Assembly: GCF_900120125.1 (NCBI RefSeq)
Contig: NZ_LT635544.1
Span: 263,458-327,457 of the forward strand
DNA length: 64,000 nucleotides
From: Gemella massiliensis
GTDB lineage: Bacteria > Bacillota > Bacilli > Staphylococcales > Gemellaceae
Direction: 5' to 3'
The position numbers were made by a program, and so were the translations under genes. Below the pieces are notes generated by a model. It saw only the letters and a list, made by a program, of their open reading frames with translations. It had not been told where the DNA came from and searched no databases. Each line of letters starts with the position of its first letter. Within the stretch, counting starts at the first letter, position 1. Shown here piece after piece: positions 52,104 through 62,957 of this stretch.

Positions 52104-52658
52104 TTATAGTTTCTCATAATCTTCAGGAACAGAAAATGGATTTTCCTTATTAATATGATCGTAGAACATAATACCGTTGAGATGATCAATTTCATGTTGG
52201 AAACAAACAGCAGGTAAACCCGTCAGATTTAGTGTAATTTTTTCGTTATTTTCATTATAACCGACGACTTTAATTTTTGAATATCGTGGTACGTATCCTT
52301 GAATTTGTTCCTCAACGGATAAACATCCCTCACCACCTGCCAGATAGCATTTCGTAACCGAGTTGGAAATTATTTTAGGGTTGTAAAGTGCGTATGAAAC
52401 TGTATCTTCCGGATTTTCATAGTTGGGAATGTGAACAGCAATCATTCGTTTGCTTACATTAATTTGTGGAGCTGCCAGACCGATTCCCGGTTTTAATCCA
52501 TATTTTTCTGCTAATTCGTCATCTTGAGATGCAATAACGTAATCTAATAAATTTCGTAAGATTTCTTTGTCCTCATCTGAAATAGGATTGGATACTTCTT
52601 TAGCACGAGCTCTTAGAGTATCATGAGGATCAATAATTATATTTTTAGTTGTAATCAA
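52104..52658 (-). CDS. def: Peptide deformylase
   Basis: Removes the formyl group from nascent proteins. The 184-residue enzyme has the three diagnostic motifs: GIGLAAPQIN (about 59-68), EGCLSVEE (about 109-116; Cys is a metal ligand) and QHEIDHLNG (about 153-161; both His are ligands). The insertion and length fit the Gram-positive class II type. AAGGAG precedes the ATG. The gene is flanked by two DUF1307 lipoprotein genes. Confidence 0.96.
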   Translation of the reverse strand: MITTKNIIIDPHDTLRARAKEVSNPISDEDKEILRNLLDYVIASQDDELAEKYGLKPGIGLAAPQINVSKRMIAVHIPNYENPEDTVSYALYNPKIISNSVTKCYLAGGEGCLSVEEQIQGYVPRYSKIKVVGYNENNEKITLNLTGLPAVCFQHEIDHLNGIMFYDHINKENPFSVPEDYEKL

Positions 52659-52807
52659 ATTAAAATTCTCCTTAAATATTGTATTGTTTAATAATATAAA
52701 TTTCTATACTATTATTTCATAAATAGAAAAGAAAGTCAAAAAGATAAGTTAGCCAAGGTGAAAATAATAAATCTTTAGTATATTTGGGTTTTATGGCAGA
52801 GTATTAT

Positions 52808-52980
52808 AAAGGAATTGGCTTAAAAGCTGAAAATTCTGATAGAATTTATTAGCAGTTAGACGTGATGATTTATTGATTTAAAAATATGCTTTAAAGAGTT
52901 TTTTCGAATTAATAAACTATATGGGGCGACCCTATAAAATTGATTTTTAACGAAATCATAATTTTGAGTCCCCCCTTTTT
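52808..52980 (-). repeat. Diverged intergenic repeat, copy B
   Basis: Read on the minus strand it starts GGGGGGACTCAAAATTATGA, includes GTCGCCCCATATAG, then TTTTTAAATCAATAAATC, and ends near TATCAGAATTTTCAGCTTTT. These blocks line up in order with copy A at about 70-75 percent by eye. It begins just beyond the 3' end of the second lipoprotein gene. The remaining part of the gap (52659-52807) holds nothing that I recognise. Confidence 0.65.
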
Positions 52981-52996
52981 AAACTTATGGTTATAA

Positions 52997-53437
52997 TTAT
53001 TTTTTCTCTTTTCCGTTATTATCTATTATACGTTTTTCAACATTTGATAATTTACGTTCTTCATCAAGCGATGTGTTATTAAATCTAAGTTTGGTTTTAG
53101 CTTTATCATAATCAATTTTAGTATAGTCCAATACTGATTTCATTATCAGTTTGTCATCTTTTTCTTCAAACTCGTAAGTTAGACCTTCGACATCGCCATA
53201 ATGTTCTTTTATTGATTCTTTTATGGATTTTATGGCTTTATCCTTATCCGTTCCAAGTTCATTGATTGTTGAAACGTTAACTATTCTATTAACTACATCT
53301 CCTTTATAATAGATGGTTATTTCATTATTTTGTTGATCGTGAGTTTGAGTGAATACTTTAGTTTTTTCTTTCGAACAGGCTGTCAAAATCAACGAAACTG
53401 TAAGTAAAACGGTCAATAGTTTAAATATTTTTTTCAT
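52997..53437 (-). CDS. DUF1307 lipoprotein, second paralogue
   Basis: Exported lipoprotein of 146 residues with lipobox LILTACS (Cys about 21). The mature part has TIYYKGDVVNRIV, HYGDVEGLTYEFEEKDDKLIM and DYTKIDYDKAKTKL, matching the other paralogue at 51444-51887 motif by motif. Unknown function. AAAGGAG precedes the ATG on the minus strand, which lies about 75 bases from the left duplication of IS copy 2. Confidence 0.82.
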   Translation of the reverse strand: MKKIFKLLTVLLTVSLILTACSKEKTKVFTQTHDQQNNEITIYYKGDVVNRIVNVSTINELGTDKDKAIKSIKESIKEHYGDVEGLTYEFEEKDDKLIMKSVLDYTKIDYDKAKTKLRFNNTSLDEERKLSNVEKRIIDNNGKEKK

Positions 53438-53513
53438 GGAAATTTTTTCTCCTTTTTTGTGATGTTTTATAGATAATTTAATTATACACGGTTATTTTTA
53501 TATTTTCAATATG

Positions 53514-53539
53514 AAGTATAGTAAATATAGTATAACTTG
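53514..53539. repeat. Left 26-bp target-site duplication of IS copy 2
   Basis: Exact 26-base repeat of 54876-54901. The base before it differs between the two sides, which fixes the repeat length and the element's end at TGTACA. Confidence 0.88.
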
Positions 53540-54875
53540 TGTAGTGTTACAATAGATGTGAGACATATAATAAAAAAAAGAAGAGTAAATCCTGTATAAT
53601 GAAGTTACCTACAAATCAAAAAAAGGAATTTACTCTTATGAAAACTATTATAACAGAAAATATAGAAAAAACACAACGATATATACCTCATACTTTACAA
53701 ACAAGAATAGCTGCAGTTAAAACTTATAGAAATGGTAACTCTATCCGCTTTATTTGTAGGCGCTATAAAATATCAAAAGCCTCTCTTTTGCGTTGGAATA
53801 AAAAATATGACGGTACTAAAGAGTCTCTTATAGATAAGTCTCATAGACCTCATTCTATTCACCCTAACGCCCATACAGTTGAAGAATTGTCTTGGATTAA
53901 AAATCTTATTAAACGTAATCCTAATATTTCTATGATTGAATTATATGCTAAACTTAAATTCAACAAAGGTTATAAAAGACATCCTTGTTCTTTATTTAGA
54001 GTACTTAGAAAATTAGGCTTTTATAAAGATACTAAGAAAAAAGTAATTCCTTATAAACCTAAACCTTATGACACACCTACTGAAATTGGTAAAAAATGGC
54101 AACTTGATGTGAAATATGTTCCTAAACGTTGTTATGTAGGAGAAATTCCTGATAAATTTTATCAATATACTATTATTGATGAAGCTACTAGGGAAAGATT
54201 TATTTTCCCTTTTAAAGAACAATCATCATACTCTACTGTTCAATTTGTTAAAATGGCTATTGATTATTTTGGGTATAAACCCAAGATAATTCAAACTGAT
54301 AATGGTTTTGAATTTACACATTTTAAAGATACTAAACGAATACACCCTTTTGATGTATTGTGTAATAATCTTGGCATTAAACATCAACTTATTAGACCTA
54401 GAACTCCTAGACATAACGGTAAGGTTGAACGTAGTCATAGAAATGATAATGAACGTTTTTATAGGCATTTATCTTTCTTTTCGTATGATGATCTTATATC
54501 TCAGATGAAAAAGTATCTATATCGCTCTAACCGTCTTCCTATGCAGACTTTAAATTGGCTTTCTCCTGTTGAAAAAAGAAAAGAGCTACGGAAAGAGTCT
54601 ATAAAAATATGCCGGCTTTATAATTCCTTGTTAGATAATAGATTTCACAACTTATTTGTCAAGGACAAGGGCTACGCCTTTTTCAAATCCTTGACAAATA
54701 AGTTTTAGAAATCTGAAATGTTCTCTAAGGAATTAAAGCTGGCAAATCTAATCAAATAATGTAATTTACGTCGGGGGCTTCATACGGTTTACATAGAAGC
54801 TAGCTTCTATGTAATTCTATTATATCTGGTATTTATTTTTTACTTTTTTTGTCTCACATCATTTACAAATGTACA
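53540..54875 (+). mobile_element. Insertion sequence, IS481/IS1202-like, copy 2 (1336 bp)
   Basis: Second copy of the element at 4823-6156, with the same ends (TGTAGTGTTAC and AAATGTACA), the same palindrome (54789-54814) and the same nested hairpin. It differs by a handful of substitutions and by an extra TA in the outer left arm (54618-54622 region), which bulges the hairpin and extends the transposase frame. Direct repeats of 26 bp show a clean insertion. The near identity of the two copies points to recent movement. Confidence 0.92.
53638..54708 (+). CDS. DDE transposase of IS copy 2
   Basis: Same protein as in copy 1: HTH (RNGNSIRFICRRYKISKASL), rve core and the triad in WQLDVKYV, IQTDNGFEF and HNGKVERSH. 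The 356-residue version has a 29-residue C-terminal extension after CRL (YNSLLDNRFHNLF to SLTNKF), read through the hairpin. Start ATG 53638 is used for the same ribosome-site reason as in copy 1. The extension is probably an accident of the TA insertion, because copy 1's hairpin arms pair better. Confidence 0.88.
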   Translation: MKTIITENIEKTQRYIPHTLQTRIAAVKTYRNGNSIRFICRRYKISKASLLRWNKKYDGTKESLIDKSHRPHSIHPNAHTVEELSWIKNLIKRNPNISMIELYAKLKFNKGYKRHPCSLFRVLRKLGFYKDTKKKVIPYKPKPYDTPTEIGKKWQLDVKYVPKRCYVGEIPDKFYQYTIIDEATRERFIFPFKEQSSYSTVQFVKMAIDYFGYKPKIIQTDNGFEFTHFKDTKRIHPFDVLCNNLGIKHQLIRPRTPRHNGKVERSHRNDNERFYRHLSFFSYDDLISQMKKYLYRSNRLPMQTLNWLSPVEKRKELRKESIKICRLYNSLLDNRFHNLFVKDKGYAFFKSLTNKF

Positions 54876-54901
54876 AAGTATAGTAAATATAGTATAACTT
54901 G
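54876..54901. repeat. Right 26-bp target-site duplication of IS copy 2
   Basis: Exact repeat of 53514-53539. Its last three bases (TTG at 54899-54901) form the start of the -35 box of the metG leader promoter. Confidence 0.88.
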
Positions 54902-54927
54902 ATTTTTTACAGAATCAAGGGTACAAT
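54899..54927 (+). promoter_or_regulatory. Promoter of the metG leader transcript
   Basis: TTGATT (54899-54904), a 17-base spacer and TACAAT (54922-54927). The -35 box overlaps the target duplication, so insertion left it intact on this side. Confidence 0.75.
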
Positions 54928-54933
54928 ATAGAC

Positions 54934-57276
<2,343 letters not shown>

Positions 57277-57286
57277 TAAAATAATT

Positions 57287-57322
57287 ACCTCACAAATTGA
57301 ACTGGCAGTTTGTGAGGTTTTT
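57287..57322 (+). terminator. Terminator after metG
   Basis: ACCTCACAAA (57287-57296) pairs perfectly with TTTGTGAGGT (57309-57318) and runs into T residues. Confidence 0.9.
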
Positions 57323-57349
57323 AGGTTTGAGATTATTAAATAAATTAGA

Positions 57350-57391
57350 AGCGGTTAAAATGTGATTTTTGAAATCATACTTAAAACCGCT
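57350..57391 (-). repeat. Hairpin related to the head of the intergenic repeat (possible copy C)
   Basis: AGCGGTT (57350-57356) and AACCGCT (57385-57391) form the outer stem. On the minus strand the inner part reads TTTTAAGTATGATTTC then AAAAATCACATTTTAA, which resembles the ATGATTTCGTTAAAAATCAA core of copies A and B. Only the head, not the full 170 bp, is present. It could instead be a simple terminator for the minus-strand gene at 57471. Confidence 0.35.
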
Positions 57392-57470
57392 CTTATTTTA
57401 TAAAAAATTTGAAATTTTTGAAATAATCCTAATTTATTTATTTTTGTTACTTATGTAGCACCACTTTTAA

Positions 57471-59513
57471 TTATCTGTTATTTTTTTTAGAACGGGTAGT
57501 GTTTTGTGTGGTACTGTTTTTTTGATTGTTAGAACTGTTATTATTATCTTTATCAATATTTTTTGATTTAGCTGATTCACGGGTAACTTCAATTAATCTC
57601 ACAGGATTAACCGGAATAAATGAACCGTCTGTAATATGATATACTAATCTATTATTTTTAGAAATACCGTATCCACTGATATTAAGGACGGCGTTACTAC
57701 CGAAAGTAGCTTTAACCTTACTAATTTCTTCATCGCTATACACATTTTGAGTAGCAAGGAATTTAATAGCACTTGTCTTAGAAATAAAATTAGAGGTATC
57801 ATCATTTTTTTTATCAATAGTAACAAATTTTTCATTAGCCGTAATGAATTTTCCGGCGTGGTCACCGGAAGTAATTTGATACATCATATATCCGGCAGGG
57901 GAAACCAGTTTATTAACTGTAAATTTAGTCCCGGATTCAACAACTTTATCAACATCATTCCAGTTGGCAGAGTTGAATGTATGAATTTTTTTGTTTACCG
58001 TAATTTCACGGTTAACATCAAAAGAATAGCTGACAAATGTTCCACCAAGTTTTGCGGTTATTTCTTCATCTTGTGCTGCCGAATCGATTCTTGCCGCATT
58101 TGCTTTTTCTTGTGCTTCAAGTATCTTAGCTTTTTCTTCAGCTTCTTTTTGTTTTTTCATCTCTTCTGTAGAGTCTACAGCAGGGGTTTGAACATTGTCG
58201 AAATCAGCATAATGTTCCTTGGCAGAAGAAACAAATTTTAGTAGAATAAGGAAGAAGATTGATAAAACTATCGCAAGAATAAAGGAAATTGCAATTTTTA
58301 TTTTAATATTTTTTGAAATTTTCCTAATTTTATCATAGTTTTCGACATTTTTTCTAAAAATATTTTTTAAAATAAATGCTTTTATAGATGCGAAAGCTAC
58401 TAAGAAAATATTTTTCACCTTATTGTCATAATCTTTTATTTTAAATGCTGTTTCATTTTCGTTAACGACTTCTTTTTTTATATTGTATATTTCTTTTTTT
58501 AGCCCAACTAATTTGTGTTCAAGTTCAAGATTTTTTTTGATTTTTTCGATAGATTTGGTTATTAGAGAAATCTCTTTTTCCAATTTTTGCTTTTCAAAGG
58601 TAAAGTTGGCTAATTTTTTTTCGTGATAAGTAATTTTTTCTTTATCATCATTATTTATTTTTAAACTGTCTATAGCTCTTTTTTCTTCGGCGATTTTATC
58701 GTCTAATACTATGGCATCTGTTTTAAGCATTAATATTTGGTTTTCTGCTTCTTTTATTTTATTTTCTTTTTCCAGAAATTCTACCTGTTTTTTATCGCCT
58801 TCCAGTTTAAATGCCTGCTCTTTTTCGAAAAATTCTTGTTTTCTTTTTTCAGCTTGTTCTTTTGCGATACGCTGGCGTTCAAGTTCTTTTTCACGAGCGA
58901 TACGTTCTTTTTCGATACGTTCTTTTTCACGTTTTTCAGCTTTTTCCTTTTCGATACGCTGGCGTTCAAGTTCTTTTTCACGGGCGATACGTTCTTTTTC
59001 GATACGTTCTTTTTCACGTTTTTCAGCTTTTTCCTTTTCGATACGTTCTCGTTCGAGTTCTTTTTCACGGGCGATACGCTCTTTTTCAATACGCTCTTTT
59101 TCACGTTTTTCAGCTTTTTCTTTTTCAATACGCTCTCGTTCAAGTTCTTTTTCACGAGCGATACGCTCTTTTTCAATACGTTCTTGTTCCATTCGTTCTA
59201 AATGGTGTTTTTCACGTTCTTCTTCCGCTTTTTTTTGTGCAGCTTCAAACTGTTTTCTCTCATATTCCAGTTTTTCGGCTTTAGCCCTAGCTTCTTGCTC
59301 TTTTTGTTTGATTTCTTTTTTTATTTGAAATGGTGAAAATTTTTGTTCTGGATGGTCTTCTTCAAGGTTGCTATTTTCTGTTTTGTTTTTTTTAAAATTT
59401 CCTAATTGACTTTTAAGGCGACCAAAAAAAGATATATTAGTGTTGTCGTCAGGATCAATTTTAGAAGAATTTTCTTCTTGATCGGTTAATTTATCTTTTT
59501 CATCTTGTGTCAT
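57471..59513 (-). CDS. Coiled-coil membrane protein with 29-residue repeats
   Basis: Unknown function. The 680-residue product has a polar N-terminus (about 1-75), a long charged helix (about 75-355) containing four 29-residue units of the type RIEKERIAREKELERERIEK and then EKAEKREKE, one membrane span near residues 405-427 (IKIAISFILAIVLSIFFLILL), a short helical segment, and two repeated beta-rich modules (about 490-565 and 580-640) that resemble GW/SLAP-type cell-wall modules. An Asn/Lys-rich tail follows. With one span and no signal peptide, the coiled coil is probably cytoplasmic and the beta domains outside, which would connect the cell interior to the wall. Confidence 0.65.
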   Translation of the reverse strand: MTQDEKDKLTDQEENSSKIDPDDNTNISFFGRLKSQLGNFKKNKTENSNLEEDHPEQKFSPFQIKKEIKQKEQEARAKAEKLEYERKQFEAAQKKAEEEREKHHLERMEQERIEKERIAREKELERERIEKEKAEKREKERIEKERIAREKELERERIEKEKAEKREKERIEKERIAREKELERQRIEKEKAEKREKERIEKERIAREKELERQRIAKEQAEKRKQEFFEKEQAFKLEGDKKQVEFLEKENKIKEAENQILMLKTDAIVLDDKIAEEKRAIDSLKINNDDKEKITYHEKKLANFTFEKQKLEKEISLITKSIEKIKKNLELEHKLVGLKKEIYNIKKEVVNENETAFKIKDYDNKVKNIFLVAFASIKAFILKNIFRKNVENYDKIRKISKNIKIKIAISFILAIVLSIFFLILLKFVSSAKEHYADFDNVQTPAVDSTEEMKKQKEAEEKAKILEAQEKANAARIDSAAQDEEITAKLGGTFVSYSFDVNREITVNKKIHTFNSANWNDVDKVVESGTKFTVNKLVSPAGYMMYQITSGDHAGKFITANEKFVTIDKKNDDTSNFISKTSAIKFLATQNVYSDEEISKVKATFGSNAVLNISGYGISKNNRLVYHITDGSFIPVNPVRLIEVTRESAKSKNIDKDNNNSSNNQKNSTTQNTTRSKKNNR
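58866..59200. repeat. 87-bp tandem repeat array in the coiled-coil gene
   Basis: Unit starts at 58866, 58953, 59040 and 59127 are spaced exactly 87 bp apart; the fourth unit is incomplete at its right side. The units differ by a few silent or conservative changes (for example CTGGCG versus TCTCGT). The length is a multiple of three, so copy-number change would preserve the frame. Confidence 0.88.
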
Positions 59514-59660
59514 TGTAACAATCCTTTCGTACTAATTATTATATTTTATTATACCATAAAATTCTATTACTACTACATAAAAATGAGTTAAAATAATAAA
59601 AAAAACTTTACCATCCTAATTGAAATATGTTATCATTAAGTAGATAAAATTAAGAAAGGA

Positions 59661-59683
59661 CACATGATATTTTTTATCATGTG
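59661..59683 (+). promoter_or_regulatory. Perfect hairpin between ribosome site and start codon of tpx
   Basis: CACATGATA (59661-59669) and TATCATGTG (59675-59683) form a nine-base perfect stem with a five-T loop. It lies directly after AAAGGA (59655-59660) and before ATG 59684/59696. It could be a translational control hairpin or an operator for a redox repressor. Confidence 0.6.
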
Positions 59684-59695
59684 ATGGTAATTGCT

Positions 59696-60196
59696 ATGAA
59701 GAAAACAATATCGTTTAAAGGAAAACCGGTCACAGTGGTAGATATAGTTAAAGTAGGTGATGTATTTCCGACATTTAAAGCGGTAACGAAAGAACTTGCT
59801 GATTTTAATTTAGAAGATTATAAAGGTAAAGTTGTTGTTATTAACGCTTTTCCATCGGTTGATACAGGAATTTGTGCTTTGCAGACTATAAGATTTAATA
59901 AAGAGGTAAAAAACTACAACGATTTGGTTGTCATTACTGTTTCAAAAGATTTACCGTTTGCTTTAGGACGTTTTTGTGCAGATAAAGGAATCGAAAATGC
60001 AATAACAGTTTCCGACTACAAGTACAAAGATTTTGAAAATAATGCCGGGGGACTAATTGAGGAATTAGGTTTATTGGCAAGATTAGTGTATGTACTTGAT
60101 AGAGAAGGTGTAGTTCGTCATAAAGAACTTTGCGAAGAAGTCGGTAGTGAACCGAACTATGAAGCTGCACTAGAAGTTGTAAAAAAAATATTATAA
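59696..60196 (+). CDS. tpx: Thiol peroxidase (Tpx)
   Basis: Atypical two-cysteine peroxiredoxin that reduces lipid and hydrogen peroxides using thioredoxin. The 166-residue product has the peroxidatic cysteine in FPSVDTGICALQTIRFN (about 55-71) and the resolving cysteine in ALGRFCADKG (about 88-97). ATG 59696 (MKKTISFKGKPVTVV) gives the family's normal N-terminus; GTG 59681 and ATG 59684 lie in frame upstream but sit in or next to the hairpin. Without the hairpin the spacing from AAAGGA to ATG is 12 bases. Confidence 0.93.
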   Translation: MKKTISFKGKPVTVVDIVKVGDVFPTFKAVTKELADFNLEDYKGKVVVINAFPSVDTGICALQTIRFNKEVKNYNDLVVITVSKDLPFALGRFCADKGIENAITVSDYKYKDFENNAGGLIEELGLLARLVYVLDREGVVRHKELCEEVGSEPNYEAALEVVKKIL

Positions 60197-60206
60197 GAGG
60201 TAATTA

Positions 60207-60827
60207 ATGACAGAATTAAAATACATAGATAAACAAGGTAATAAAAAACTTCAAATAAAAGATTTAATTACATTAGGGCTTTATACAATACTTTTGATTT
60301 TATCAATGGCAATCGGAGTAGGTATCGGAACATTGGTAACATCAGTTGTTTTTGGCGGTAAGGTTTATTTTGCAACATATGTTTCTGCTGCGACTGCGTT
60401 AGTTTGTGGAAGTGCTTATAGTTTAATTTTTAATAAAATAAATAAAAACATGGCAATTTTCACAATGATAACAATAATTGCAGTTTTTATAGCTTTAACG
60501 GGTCATTCATTGGTTGGCTCTGTAACTATGATTGTTTGTGCAATATTTGCAGAATTTTTCTTTAGAAAGAATAATGAATATTTGTCTTATCTATTCTTTA
60601 ATCTTGGAAATATCGGTATAATACTTCCAATGTTTTTTATGAAAGATACTTATATAAAACATCTTCAAGGGAGAAATTATTCTCAAGAAAAAATAGATTT
60701 TGTAATGGGAAGTTCTGATATTAAAACTTTTATTTTAATTATAGTATTAACGGTACTATTATCTTTTATTGGAGCATATTTAGGTAGAAAACTATACTTT
60801 AAAAATTTCCATAAAGCAGGTTTGTAA
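60207..60827 (+). CDS. MptD-like ECF transporter substrate-binding (S) component
   Basis: Membrane protein of 206 residues with about five or six spans; it resembles the MptD/Trep-Strep group of putative S components (VGIGTLVTSVVFGGKVYF and GHSLVGSVTMIVCAIFAEFFFRKN). It is the first of three adjacent ECF transporter genes (S, T, then a fused ATPase), so it forms a dedicated group I ECF transporter. The substrate, probably a small organic nutrient, is unknown. AGAGG precedes ATG. Confidence 0.8.
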   Translation: MTELKYIDKQGNKKLQIKDLITLGLYTILLILSMAIGVGIGTLVTSVVFGGKVYFATYVSAATALVCGSAYSLIFNKINKNMAIFTMITIIAVFIALTGHSLVGSVTMIVCAIFAEFFFRKNNEYLSYLFFNLGNIGIILPMFFMKDTYIKHLQGRNYSQEKIDFVMGSSDIKTFILIIVLTVLLSFIGAYLGRKLYFKNFHKAGL

Positions 60828-60829
60828 TT

Positions 60830-61522
60830 ATGTTGAAGTTGGATATAAGAACAAAAATACTATTGCTTATATTGGCTAATGTACTTATGTTTAAATCATT
60901 AGATGTAATGTGGCATTTAGGTGTAGCTATATTTTTTACTTTATATTTAGCGATAGAGTCCAAGCCTATAAGAGCAGGGAGAATGTTTCTTGTATATTTG
61001 ATTTTTACTATTTATGAGGTATATTTCGGGCATGTTTCCATAGTAAAGATGTTGGATAGCTTTTTGCTGCTGACCTCTTTAATGTTTAAAACTATTTATT
61101 TTCCGCTTTGTGCCGGAATAGCATTGGTTAGCAGTTCTAAAGTATCAGAGTTAATAACTTTTTTAAGAATGATAAAGATACCGAAAAATGCAATAATTGT
61201 TTTGGCGGTATTGTATAGATTTTTCCCCGTATTAATGACGGACTATAAACAGATAAAAAATTCTCTAAAAATGAAAGGAATAGGTATAACCAGAGGGTAT
61301 TACCTAATTCATCCGTTCAAGTTTTTTGAATATGTTTTTGTTCCTTATGTTATTATTAGTACGAATATTGCTAATGAACTTGCGGTTTCTTGTTTATGTC
61401 GAGGAATAGATAATGAGGCTAAACCTACTTCATTTATTACATTGAAATTTAGAATACAGGATTACCTAGTTATATTGGTATGTTTAGCTTTATTCAGTTA
61501 TATTATGTTTATGGGGTGGTAA
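60830..61522 (+). CDS. ECF transporter transmembrane (T) component
   Basis: Scaffold of the ECF transporter, 230 residues with five to six spans. The T-component signatures are two arginine-containing coupling helices; here AVLYRFFPVLMTDYKQIKNSLKMKG and ELAVSCLCRGID carry them (key residues: Arg in YRF and the Ala-x-x-x-Arg-Gly of CLCRG). It starts two bases after the S-component stop and ends just before the ATPase gene. Confidence 0.85.
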   Translation: MLKLDIRTKILLLILANVLMFKSLDVMWHLGVAIFFTLYLAIESKPIRAGRMFLVYLIFTIYEVYFGHVSIVKMLDSFLLLTSLMFKTIYFPLCAGIALVSSSKVSELITFLRMIKIPKNAIIVLAVLYRFFPVLMTDYKQIKNSLKMKGIGITRGYYLIHPFKFFEYVFVPYVIISTNIANELAVSCLCRGIDNEAKPTSFITLKFRIQDYLVILVCLALFSYIMFMGW

Positions 61523-61523
61523 G

Positions 61524-62957
61524 TTGATAACATTTAAAAATTTTAATTATAAATATACAGAATCGGAAAAATTAAATATAGATTCCTTATCGCTTGATAT
61601 AAAAAAAGAGGAGTGTGTTCTTTTTACCGGAAACTCCGGTAGCGGTAAGACGACAATTCGTAGAGTGCTAAACGGTCTTGCACCGGAATTTTTCTCAGGC
61701 GGGTATAGTGGCGAACTTAAGGTTCTTCATTTGAATATTGGTGATAGATTAAGGGAATTTTCAAAAATAGTCGGCAGCGTTTTTCAAAATCCTAAAAATC
61801 AATTTTTTAACCTTGATTCAACGAGTGAACTTGCTTTTAGTATGGAAAACTACGGTTATCCAAGGGAAAAAATTCAAAAAAGAATAGATGAGGTTATTAG
61901 CGAATTTTCTGCTGAACATCTTCTTGATAGAAACGTCCTTGAACTTAGTGGCGGAGAAAAACAAAAATTAGCTTTTATGGCAAGCATGATGTTGGATGCT
62001 GATATTTACGTTCTTGATGAAATAACGAGTAACCTAGATCTTAAGGCTATAAAGCTAATTTCTACCATTATACAAAATTTGAAAAAAAATGGAAAAACGG
62101 TTATTATTGCTGAACATAGAATATACTACTTAAAAGATTTAATAGATAGAATGTACATCATAAAAGACGGTAAAGTCATTCATTCTGTTGGTAAAGAAGA
62201 ATTAAATAATTTTGACGGTAGAGCTTGTCAAACAAGACAAATAGATTTGAACAAAGTAGAGCTTGCTACAAGAAAAAGAGTTACAGATGGTAAAGAAAAT
62301 TATTTAATGATAAATTCTCTTAGCTACAAGGTAAATAAAAAAAATATAGAAATAAAACGGGAAAACTTTTCAACTTCAAAAGTTTATGCCATTATTGGAG
62401 ATAACGGCTGTGGTAAGACTACTTTTGCAAATGCGTTAAGTGGCTTAGTAAAAATTAAATATAATATAGAATTAGCCGGGGAAGTTATTTCTAAAAAAGG
62501 TTTGTTAAAAAACACTTTCCAAGTAATGCAGGATGTTAATTATCAGCTATTTACCAATTTAGTGGATAAAGAAATAAAATTGGGTTGTAATAATATAGAA
62601 ATGTTTGATAAAATAGTCGATAGTCTGGGTATAAGAAAACTGTTAGGAAGACACCCCAATACATTATCCGGTGGAGAAAAGCAACGGGTAGCTATTGCTT
62701 CGGCTCTTTTATCAAAGAAAAAAATTCTTATTTTTGATGAACCGACAAGTGGTTTGGACTACATTAATATGATAGAATTGAGTAAATTAATTCATGAAAT
62801 AGGAAAAAGCGATGTAGTTATTTTTATCATAACTCATGATTATGAATTTTTATGTACAGTTGCCGATGAAGTATTGCACTTTGATGAAAACGGGATAAGA
62901 GAACGGATTGATCTAAACGTTGAAACAAAAGAAAAAATCTTAAAAATAATGAGTTAA
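61524..62957 (+). CDS. Fused ECF transporter ATPase (two ABC domains)
   Basis: Cytoplasmic energy subunit of 477 residues that combines two EcfA-type ATPases. First domain: Walker A TGNSGSGKTT (about 35-44), signature LSGGEKQKLAF, Walker B IYVLDEITSNLD. Second domain: Walker A GDNGCGKTT (about 290-298), signature LSGGEKQRVAIA, Walker B ILIFDEPTSGLD. Both sites look intact. Start is TTG 61524 with GGGGTGG upstream, one base after the T-component stop. Confidence 0.9.
   Translation: MITFKNFNYKYTESEKLNIDSLSLDIKKEECVLFTGNSGSGKTTIRRVLNGLAPEFFSGGYSGELKVLHLNIGDRLREFSKIVGSVFQNPKNQFFNLDSTSELAFSMENYGYPREKIQKRIDEVISEFSAEHLLDRNVLELSGGEKQKLAFMASMMLDADIYVLDEITSNLDLKAIKLISTIIQNLKKNGKTVIIAEHRIYYLKDLIDRMYIIKDGKVIHSVGKEELNNFDGRACQTRQIDLNKVELATRKRVTDGKENYLMINSLSYKVNKKNIEIKRENFSTSKVYAIIGDNGCGKTTFANALSGLVKIKYNIELAGEVISKKGLLKNTFQVMQDVNYQLFTNLVDKEIKLGCNNIEMFDKIVDSLGIRKLLGRHPNTLSGGEKQRVAIASALLSKKKILIFDEPTSGLDYINMIELSKLIHEIGKSDVVIFIITHDYEFLCTVADEVLHFDENGIRERIDLNVETKEKILKIMS

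Noticed and set aside
58866..59200. CRISPR-like regular repeats
   Set aside because: The repeats are contiguous 87-bp coding units with no unique spacers, and no cas genes are present.
58711..59328. 205-codon plus-strand Ser/Arg/Phe-rich repetitive frame
   Set aside because: It is the antisense reading of the 87-bp repeats of the coiled-coil gene and has no start signals of its own.
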